DNA from: Nitrososphaera_A sp036522495
Lineage (GTDB): Archaea; Thermoproteota; Nitrososphaeria; Nitrososphaerales; Nitrososphaeraceae
NCBI GenBank assembly: GCA_036522495.1
Contig: DATDFS010000046.1
Coordinates: forward strand, 1-30,266
Reading direction: 5' to 3'
Length of the DNA: 30,266 bases
Numbering within the stretch: position 1 is the first letter of the stretch; every line of letters starts with the position of its first letter. Made by a program: the position numbers and the translations under genes. The notes beneath the pieces were generated by a model, which was not told where the DNA came from, did no database searches, and was given only the letters and a program-made list of their open reading frames with translations. Below, one piece after another: positions 24,604 to 30,266 of this stretch.

Positions 24604-25431
24604 ATGATTTACAATATCTCAGTTGTTGCAATGCTTTCAGTTCTTAGTGTATTTCTTTTTGTCGTCTTGGCTAATACTGCTGTTGTAATATATGCCCAAA
24701 AAGTACCGACAAATACACAGCAAACACCACCACCATCATCATCATCGTCATCAATCACGAAATTACAGACTGTAAAAATAACCTCACCTGCTAAGGGTCA
24801 ACAAGTACCTATAGGTGAAAATCTTACAGTGTTTGGAATAACTGGTACCGCTGTAGGGAGTACAGGATTATCCCATTGTCAAGTATTCGTTATTGCAAAT
24901 AGTGTAAAGCCATATCAACCAGCAACAGGTATTGGCCCTGGCGGAGCAGCAGATTATTCAAAGTGGAATTTTATACTTACCTCCAAATATACTACGATCA
25001 AATCAGGACCAGATAATAAAATTACAGCCAAATATATATGCAGTAATAATCCTAGTGCAGTATCGTATTATAGTGTAAATGTTACTGGAGGAGCTACATC
25101 AGCATCGGTAGGTGCTTCCAATAATAATATTAGTCCACCGACAATAACGGCGACTGCCCCAAAACAACAAGGGCAGCCAGTAACAACAACAGGTAATAAC
25201 AGTGTTGGCGGGAATAGTACAATGATGTCAACTTCCTCAGCGTTACATCCTACTAAGTTAGTTTATCTTGGCATAAACAAACACCTTAGTCATAACCATG
25301 GCATTGTACCACAAATAGATCAAGGTGGCAGTACTATGGCGACTACTAGGCCAGTGGATCATGGTAACACTAGAACTAGTTTTAACAGTAAATCCGAATT
25401 TATTCCTTATCTTTTTCCCTTTGGGCCGTGA
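24604..25431 (+). CDS. Secreted Ig-like domain protein with Ser/Thr/Asn-rich tail
   Basis: 275 residues. A signal peptide (about 1-32, hydrophobic core MLSVLSVFLFVVLANTAVVI) is followed by a Pro/Ser linker and one beta-sandwich domain (about 54-158): KITSPAKGQQVPIGENLTVF, a Cys in LSHCQVFVIANSVKPYQ, DYSKWNFILTSKYTTI, and a second Cys in ITAKYICSNN. The two Cys could form the disulphide. The rest (about 160-275) is low-complexity Asn/Thr/Ser with some His and probably glycosylated or cell-wall spanning. This texture is common for surface proteins of ammonia-oxidising archaea. A decayed relative lies at 7031-7177. The role is unknown; adhesion is a guess. Confidence 0.75.
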   Translation: MIYNISVVAMLSVLSVFLFVVLANTAVVIYAQKVPTNTQQTPPPSSSSSSITKLQTVKITSPAKGQQVPIGENLTVFGITGTAVGSTGLSHCQVFVIANSVKPYQPATGIGPGGAADYSKWNFILTSKYTTIKSGPDNKITAKYICSNNPSAVSYYSVNVTGGATSASVGASNNNISPPTITATAPKQQGQPVTTTGNNSVGGNSTMMSTSSALHPTKLVYLGINKHLSHNHGIVPQIDQGGSTMATTRPVDHGNTRTSFNSKSEFIPYLFPFGP

Positions 25432-25730
25432 GTCCATCAAAAATACTCGTTTGATATGCAGCTGAACATTTCAGATTGAGATAAAGATGTGGCATTTTTT
25501 ATTATTATACACTTCTTTGAATGATTTCAAGGCAAGATGATTAAATGCAAAGCCTGCTGTGCGGTTGAACAGCTTTGACTCTTCTGTCACCCGTGTTGTT
25601 ATGGATTTGAATTCATAATGTGGAATTAGTGACGATATGTGCTAAAAGTAGGGTCATTACATCATAGTAATTAGGTTGGGTATTCCTGCTTACTATCAGA
25701 AGTTTAATATGGAAGACCCGTTATCTTTTA
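25432..25730. other. Intergenic, T-rich tract after the Ig-like gene
   Basis: A T-rich stretch (ATTTTTTATTATTATA, about 25494-25509) some 65 bases after the stop may end transcription. No gene or repeat otherwise. Confidence 0.35.
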
Positions 25731-25871
25731 TTACTCTTCATTTGCAGATAGAGCCGATTCAATCATCTGTATATATTCTGATTCTGGTGTATTGTCATAG
25801 TAGCTAGAGTATTTAGCATCTCTGTTATACGGAGGCGAAGCTACATAATACTATGATACCTTGTTGGTCAT
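25731..25871 (-). pseudogene. Short gene interrupted by TAG at codon 7
   Basis: From ATG 25871 the frame reads MTNKVS, TAG, then YYVASPPYNRDAKYSSYYD, NTPESEYIQMIESAL and SANEE before TAA at 25731-25733: 46 codons broken once. The post-TAG part lacks another ATG/GTG/TTG start before its core. SPPYN followed by aromatic residues recalls motif IV of N4-cytosine/N6-adenine DNA methyltransferases (S/D/N-P-P-Y), so it could be a scrap of one, but the frame is far too short and the match could be accidental. It may instead be a short accessory protein with a nonsense mutation. Confidence 0.35.
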
Positions 25872-26094
25872 GTGGCGCGCAAAATGAAGCATGTTTTGAT
25901 ACATTTGGTGCGCTAAATGTGTTAATCCAGAAGAATATCAATATTGAAAAATAATAATCCAGGAGGATATCAAGGGCGGTTAGAGAATTGAAGGTTAATT
26001 ATAATTTAAAAATATAATTATTATATTAGTTTTTCATCATTTCATATGTATGAAACAAGAAATGATCGGTTTTTAAGGTTTTATTAGGTGATCG

Positions 26095-26988
26095 ATGATA
26101 GTTTCAAAGAAAATGGAAGAAATTCTAATAGGCTGTTCAGGATGGAATTATACAGATACTCCTGACAAAGGGGGGTGGACTGGAGTGTTTTATCCTGACA
26201 AGGATACCAAAAGACTTCGGTATTATTCCCAATTCTTCAATACTGCAGAAATGGATTCCTCTTTCTACGAGAAATTCTATTCCCAAATGACAAAAGGTAC
26301 GTTTATTGGAATGGTCAGAGCCACTCCAGAAAAATTTCAGTTTTCTATTAAAGTTCCAGAGACAATAACCCATCTTAAGAGGATGGATGTAGAAAAAGGA
26401 GTTATAGAATATTTTGAAGAATTTCTTCATAAAATATCCCCGTTAAGAACTGCGAATAAGTTGGGCGCAATACTATTCCAGCTTCCTCCCAGTTTTACTG
26501 TTAACGATTTTAAAAATATAGAAGGTTTCCTTGATAGACTACCGTCTTCATCTGGTTATGATTATGCTGTTGAATTCAGGCACCCTTCGTGGAATACTGA
26601 AGGTCCGTGGGATATGTTAAGACATTACAATATTGCAGCTGTGATGACTGATTCCCCTGCAAAAGAAAATTTGCAATTTCTATCGAATGTAACTTTAACT
26701 ACTGCTGACCATTCCTTCATCAGGTTTCATGGAAGAAACACAAAAGGTCACTACTGGTATGACTACCTATACAATAAAGATGAACTACAACCATGGATTG
26801 AAAAAATATCACAGATCAAACAAGAGACTAAAGTTCTAAGAATATACTTTAACAATCATTATGGGGGAAAGGCAGTCATTAATGCCTTGGAGTTTAAAGA
26901 GATGACTGGAGCATCATTATCGGGGAAAGACGTGAGAGCTTTAGAACAAGCACAATCATACCTTTCCAACAAATTCTTTCTGAAATGA
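26095..26988 (+). CDS. DUF72 (YecE-like) family protein
   Basis: 297 residues, normal for DUF72. The start of the family fold is ILIGCSGWNYTD, followed by GVFYPDKDTKRLRYYSQFFN and the hallmark EMDSSFYEKF. Then come KFQFSIKVPETITH, LGAILFQLPPSF, the YAVEFRHPSW block and FIRFHGRN, all typical of this TIM-barrel-like family. The biochemical role of DUF72 is not established. ATG 26095 is preceded by AGGTGAT, complementary to the 16S tail, 2-3 bases upstream; an alternative start is ATG 26113 (MEEILIG), which fits family N-termini well. It is monocistronic. Confidence 0.92.
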   Translation: MIVSKKMEEILIGCSGWNYTDTPDKGGWTGVFYPDKDTKRLRYYSQFFNTAEMDSSFYEKFYSQMTKGTFIGMVRATPEKFQFSIKVPETITHLKRMDVEKGVIEYFEEFLHKISPLRTANKLGAILFQLPPSFTVNDFKNIEGFLDRLPSSSGYDYAVEFRHPSWNTEGPWDMLRHYNIAAVMTDSPAKENLQFLSNVTLTTADHSFIRFHGRNTKGHYWYDYLYNKDELQPWIEKISQIKQETKVLRIYFNNHYGGKAVINALEFKEMTGASLSGKDVRALEQAQSYLSNKFFLK

Positions 26989-26997
26989 AATGAATTG

Positions 26998-27037
26998 GCC
27001 AAGCCATGATTTGGAAATCTTGGCTTTATGCTTTGGC
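26998..27037 (+). terminator. Nested inverted repeat after the DUF72 gene
   Basis: AAGCCA (27001-27006) pairs with TGGCTT (27021-27026), and outer GCCAA (26998-27002) can alternatively pair with TTGGC (27033-27037). It lies just after the stop at 26988. It could fold in the transcript end; no T-run follows, so this is a weak terminator call. Confidence 0.3.
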
Positions 27038-27196
27038 AGATAGAAAGGACTTCAGTAGGTAGCTCCTTCATTTCATAGTAGATAATGCGACAGAGCCTCA
27101 TTTTGCTCAAAACAATAATTATTAACAAAAGATATCGTTCTTAAAATAATCCAAACTTAAGGAGTCATCATCTTTCCAGCTATCTTCTTTAGCGAT

Positions 27197-27541
27197 TCAT
27201 GAGGAGTAGGAATTGGAATTGGTAATTGTGGCTTTGTCCTTTGTAGCAGACCTTTTTCCACCAAGATTTGAAATTAATTGCTTTGATTTATCCTGTTGTC
27301 CTCGTGTCCCTTCCATGTGTTGCTGGATTCGTGGTTTTGCATTTTCTATTTTCATGTGCTTTATTCTTGATTGCAGCGTTTGTACTGCTGCATTTTCAAT
27401 AGATGAATCTTCGTCTAAGTATAAAGTCAGTTTCTGATTGGGCGTAAGCCGTTTCCTTTTTCTTGATGTGGAACGATTTAGTTCTTTGTTCTTTTCGCAG
27501 AAGGGATTTATTTCTCTTATTTGCTGTTTTACTAGTGCCAT
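27197..27541 (-). CDS. Basic, largely disordered hypothetical protein
   Basis: 114 residues, rich in Lys, Arg, Gln and Ser. It has STSRKRKRLTPNQKLTLYLDED, then a helical VQTLQSRIKHMKIENAKPRI and a Gln/Lys/Ser tail. It has no membrane helix. The basic cluster suggests RNA or DNA contact. It is the last of three overlapping genes: its ATG lies within the last codons of the 28-codon frame at 27532-27618. Function unknown. Confidence 0.55.
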   Translation of the reverse strand: MALVKQQIREINPFCEKNKELNRSTSRKRKRLTPNQKLTLYLDEDSSIENAAVQTLQSRIKHMKIENAKPRIQQHMEGTRGQQDKSKQLISNLGGKRSATKDKATITNSNSYSS

Positions 27542-27618
27542 CTTGTTATTATTGAACTTGCCCTATATGCTGCAATATTTGCCTTGACGATTGCTATTAA
27601 GTCTGAGTTCTCACTCAT
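27532..27618 (-). CDS. 28-residue micro-ORF linking two genes by overlaps
   Basis: ATG 27618 overlaps the upstream gene's TGA in the ATGA arrangement typical of coupled translation, and its TAG (27532-27534) lies 10 bases past the next gene's ATG (27541). It encodes a helical peptide starting SENSDLIAIVKANIAAYRAS. It may be a real microprotein, a leader that carries ribosomes to the next gene, or the N-terminus of the next gene displaced by a frameshift. Confidence 0.45.
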   Translation of the reverse strand: MSENSDLIAIVKANIAAYRASSIITRWH

Positions 27619-28022
27619 CTATCTTCTGCCTTAATATTACTTCCATCCCCTAGTTTTGTTTTCTTTTTTAATGACTCTTTATCTTTCAGAAGCTCTGCCA
27701 TGGTCAGAGCCTTTGGTTGCTCTTGTAGTTTTTGTTGTTGCTGTCTTTCATATTCTCCTCCTGATTTTGGTGGTGATTCCTCAGCTTTGCCTTCGCCTTG
27801 TTCTACGGACTTCTTGTCCACCACCTCAACCTTAACAGTATCCACAGTTATTATATAATCCAGGTTACAGTGCTTTGCTATATATTTTGGTGAATTAATA
27901 TCATTAAATTTAGCTTTCCATTGTAATTGTGTCCCGCATACGTTACATTGGGAGTCAGTAAGAGCATAATGAAGGCGTGAAACTATACCATTTTGTTGTA
28001 CTCTTGGCACGTTTATCAACAA
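27615..28022 (-). CDS. Zinc-ribbon-like hypothetical protein with charged tail
   Basis: 135 residues from a TTG at 28022 (TTG TTG; no ATG in frame). The first 60 residues include C26-x2-C29 in SQCNVCGTQLQW and H51-C52 in IAKHCNLDYII, a possible four-ligand zinc site. The rest is a charged, low-complexity Lys/Glu/Gln tail (EGKAEESPPKSGGEYERQQQ). It is the first of the coupled set with the micro-ORF and the basic protein, so the three may work together, perhaps on nucleic acid. Function unknown. Confidence 0.6.
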   Translation of the reverse strand: MLINVPRVQQNGIVSRLHYALTDSQCNVCGTQLQWKAKFNDINSPKYIAKHCNLDYIITVDTVKVEVVDKKSVEQGEGKAEESPPKSGGEYERQQQQKLQEQPKALTMAELLKDKESLKKKTKLGDGSNIKAEDR

Positions 28023-28284
28023 CTATTATGCATTATTGTTTATGTATGTGATACATCATTTCTTTATTTTTGATACTGTTATAATGCTTTATTTAGTATC
28101 CCTCACATCTTCCAGGATGGACGGCTTCATTATCAGCTGCAATACACAATCAAAAATCCTTATATCTAAAGAAAAAAATTCGGGTTAAACATACACGTTA
28201 CAATAAGCTTCCAGGTTTATCATCATTTACTGGCAGTCACTTCAATAATGGTAATAACGTAGCCCTACTCTATCGATGTCTGCC

Positions 28285-29148
28285 TTATTTTGAAGAGCGA
28301 ATCTGTCTGATTATGTCTAAGACAGCATCAGCGTCTTCCGCTTCAGGATCCAATTCAAGATACGAGTTTAGCATTTTCAGTGCTTCGTTAGATCTTCCTC
28401 TCTTTAATAATATCATACCCTTGTCTCTCGTAGCATCTGGATTATGCTGATCTATGGCGATTATCATCTCGTTTGCGATCTCTGTTTTGTCCAAATCTTG
28501 GGCTTCATAATAGCTTGCCTTTAAATTATTTAACATTCGTATCAAAACCTGAGCCGCCGTTGCCTTTTCAACAAACGCACGAGTTAAAGAGATGTTTTGA
28601 TGAGGATAGAATTGATCAAGCAATGCTTTCATTGCATAGTCATCCATTATCCTGCCGCCATTAAATGGATCTATGATAATCTCACTGTTGTCATCCTCTA
28701 GAATGTGTTTGACCAAAAAGTGAGCAGGAAAATTAACTGGATATAACTTGAAATTCAGTAAATATCCAATACGCATATACAGTATTGATAGTGTAATTGG
28801 AATACCGGATTTATGTTGTAATACAACGTTAAGATAGCTATTTAATGGATTATAATAATCCTGGACATTTGCTTTAAACTCCTTCTCTTTAAAGAGAAAG
28901 TTATTAATCTTTTCTATCATTTGTGTAGGACGCAGAGGCATAAGTTTCTTCGTTGATTGCACAAGCTCTTCGCCCATTGTGTCTATTTTCTTCACGGTGA
29001 AACTAATATTCAAATCCGGATATGCCACGATCCTTGATAGGTGTAAAGCATATTCAGCTAATCTCTCAATATTATTCGAAGAGACGGCTGGATTAACAAC
29101 ATTAGCTTTCCAATCTTCAAGCAAAGACTGGAGATTAGTGATTGGCAA
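28285..29148 (-). CDS. SirB1/transglutaminase-like protein with TPR tail
   Basis: 287 residues from a TTG at 29148 (no ATG in frame; next in-frame codon upstream is GTA). Residues about 25-200 match the SirB1 N-terminal, transglutaminase-like family: IEKINNFLFKEKEFKAN, then YYNPLNSYLNVVLQHKSGIP, ITLSILYMRIG and FPAHFLVKH, with IIDPFNGG. The family's usual catalytic Cys position is a Ser/Thr-rich ITLS here, so it is probably not a working protease. The C-terminal part (about 205-285) looks like TPR helices: ATRDKGMILLKRGRSNEALK and SYLELDPEAEDADAVL. Function of the family is poorly known; protein-protein contact is likely. Confidence 0.87.
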   Translation of the reverse strand: MPITNLQSLLEDWKANVVNPAVSSNNIERLAEYALHLSRIVAYPDLNISFTVKKIDTMGEELVQSTKKLMPLRPTQMIEKINNFLFKEKEFKANVQDYYNPLNSYLNVVLQHKSGIPITLSILYMRIGYLLNFKLYPVNFPAHFLVKHILEDDNSEIIIDPFNGGRIMDDYAMKALLDQFYPHQNISLTRAFVEKATAAQVLIRMLNNLKASYYEAQDLDKTEIANEMIIAIDQHNPDATRDKGMILLKRGRSNEALKMLNSYLELDPEAEDADAVLDIIRQIRSSK

Positions 29149-29237
29149 TACCTGTATATATGATATGGTTACTTACTTAAAATTTTAGTGTATTAAAATA
29201 ACGATCAGTAAGAGATAATCGATACTAATAATAATTA

Positions 29238-29588
29238 TTGATTCCAGATAGTTCCATCTTGGACAATTCTATAACCCGTTATAAAATCAACCAGATCACG
29301 GATACTGGTGTTAATGTAACTCTTGCTCTTAGTGAAGATGTGGAGCTTGAGTCAGTTTCTCAGCAGCAGCTGATGATCGACGCTATTGATCGGGCCCTTC
29401 AAGATAAAGAAGTTAAGGAGCAGATCAAACCAATTTTAGAAGCTATTCTTGCATCCCAACCTCAGACTGTAATCAACACATATCCGCAAACCTTTATTCA
29501 GATTACGATGCCTAAGAGACGCTATGTGATGATGGGAAGCCCTAATGTAGGAGATCAACTATCAATAGATATTAGAAAAATGAATTAG
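29238..29588 (+). CDS. Conserved-looking small protein, possibly arcadin-1-like
   Basis: 116 residues from a TTG at 29238 (no ATG until residue 46). It has strand-rich RYKINQITDTGVNVTLALSE, a helix (QQQLMIDAIDRALQDKEVKE), then YPQTFIQITMPKRRY and GSPNVGDQLSIDIRK. The overall order and the ending resemble arcadin-1, a small protein linked to the crenactin cytoskeleton cluster in other archaea. The resemblance is from memory and not secure. No actin-like gene is in the window. It is divergent from the SirB1-like gene with 89 bases between. Confidence 0.6.
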   Translation: MIPDSSILDNSITRYKINQITDTGVNVTLALSEDVELESVSQQQLMIDAIDRALQDKEVKEQIKPILEAILASQPQTVINTYPQTFIQITMPKRRYVMMGSPNVGDQLSIDIRKMN

Positions 29589-29709
29589 GTGTCTTCAACT
29601 GTTTTTACCTTTAATTTCTTGTTCTTCTTCATTCGGGCCTAGTGTTCAACTTTCTATCATATCACATATCCTATTAGCTAGAAACTCAAATCCACTACAC
29701 ACAGTCAAA

Positions 29710-30042
29710 TCAAATTTCAAAGATGTCAGTGTCGCCAACCTTTGAAGAGGCGGATTCTTTAGATGGATTAACCTCATCTATGTTTTTTGCTAATTGAGCA
29801 ATCTTTGGATTTGAAAGTAGCCGACTAATTTCTCCTATCTCTGAGCTCTATCTTATTATTACTCCTCTTCTCTTTTTGGCTGAACCAGATCGATTTACAG
29901 GATTTACTTCTACAGCAAGGGATGGAGAAGTACCTTTGAATGTGGGTAGCTTTAGTAGAAATACTCCTAGTATGCTGGTAAGTTTTTTCTCCCAGTCTGA
30001 CCTTCTTTTAGAAATTCTTAGTTTTTCATCTGTGGTCGACAT
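29710..30042 (-). pseudogene. Hypothetical protein interrupted by TAG at codon 65
   Basis: One minus-strand frame runs 110 codons from ATG 30042 to TGA 29710-29712, broken once by TAG at 29848-29850. Before: STTDEKLRISKRRSDWEKKL, FLLKLPTFKGTSPSLAVEVN, SGSAKKRRGVIIR. After: SSEIGEISRLLSNPKIAQLA, KNIDEVNPSKESAS and KVGDTDIFEI. Both halves are protein-like and in one frame, so this looks like a single gene with one nonsense codon. No family recognised. The truncated 64-residue product may still be made. Confidence 0.6.
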
Positions 30043-30134
30043 ATGGCATACGGTAGTAGTGATATATCTCTTTAGCTAGTCATAAAAGTTACCATCAACT
30101 TACTTTTATCTGTAATGTTGTAAAGGGAATCATA

Positions 30135-30266
30135 GTGAGTGAACCCACGGCCATTGACATCAATGAAATGTTAAAGTAAGTCGATAGTAATGAATATTTT
30201 GTGATCGAAGGCCAATCGAATGTTCACTAGCATTTACACCATTTCAGACTGAGGTAGGTAGCTATG
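30135..30266 (+). pseudogene. Interrupted frame at the window edge
   Basis: From GTG 30135 the frame reads SEPTAIDINEMLK, TAA at 30177-30179, VDSNEYFVIEGQSNVH, TAG at 30228-30230, then HLHHFRLR and another TAG. Composition is protein-like and ACTTACTTTTATC about 25-35 bases upstream could be a TATA box. The frame may continue beyond the window. Family unknown. Confidence 0.3.

Noticed and set aside
25853..25954. 33-codon plus-strand frame starting MIPCWSCG with a CxxC pair
   Set aside because: It overlaps the minus-strand interrupted gene, has only one Cys pair plus one Cys, and no promoter or Shine-Dalgarno at a useful distance.
1..30266. tRNA or rRNA genes
   Set aside because: No T-loop/anticodon arrangement or conserved rRNA block was found on either strand by eye; tRNAscan-SE and a covariance search would settle this.

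Overview
The window looks like chromosomal DNA of a low-GC archaeon of the Nitrososphaeria (Thaumarchaeota), probably a soil-type Nitrososphaera or Nitrosocosmicus relative. This is inferred from gene content and style: AT-rich TATA boxes about 20-35 bases before many starts (leaderless transcription), a two-HTH Lrp/AsnC regulator, many signal-anchored secreted proteins with Ser/Thr/Asn-rich linkers, an Ig-like secreted protein, a DUF72 protein, a SirB1/transglutaminase-like protein and a possible arcadin-1-like protein. No rRNA, tRNA, CRISPR array or intact insertion sequence was recognised, and no ammonia-oxidation gene is present.

Layout. 1-3.3 kb: a partial membrane protein, a PepSY-type secreted protein broken by an in-frame TAG, an anchored secreted protein, and a zinc ABC-transporter binding protein with a perfect inverted repeat around its TATA box. 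3.3-5.2 kb: leftovers of a Kdp potassium-pump operon (KdpF-like peptide and the C-terminal half of KdpC), a small tail-anchored protein, a four-to-six-helix membrane protein, and a decayed reading frame. 5.1-10 kb: a secreted intradiol dioxygenase, a four-helix membrane protein, a decayed Ig-like fragment, an Lrp-type regulator, a small membrane protein, an internally duplicated protein, and a decayed copy of the four-helix family. 10-12.2 kb: a type II NADH dehydrogenase fused to an N-terminal membrane domain and a C2H2 zinc finger. 12.7-16.8 kb: a secreted matrixin-like protease, a secreted DJ-1/PfpI protein, a ribbon-helix-helix sensor protein and an O-methyltransferase. 17-20.2 kb: a three-lesion alpha/beta hydrolase pseudogene and other decayed frames. 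20.2-25.5 kb: a 14-helix MFS exporter, a HAD phosphatase, small proteins and an Ig-like secreted protein. 25.7-30.3 kb: a decayed short gene, DUF72, a tightly overlapping three-gene set, a SirB1-like protein, an arcadin-1-like candidate, and two more interrupted genes.

The region reads as an accessory, eroding stretch: at least nine decayed or interrupted reading frames lie between short operons and single genes. Intact genes point to the cell surface and redox: metal capture, membrane NADH oxidation, aromatic-ring opening outside the membrane, secreted proteolysis and export. The most unusual intact gene is the membrane domain-zinc finger-NDH-2 fusion, whose membrane domain also occurs as a stand-alone gene 6 kb away. 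Four interrupted frames are cut by TAG; simple decay is the economical reading, but the pattern deserves a check.
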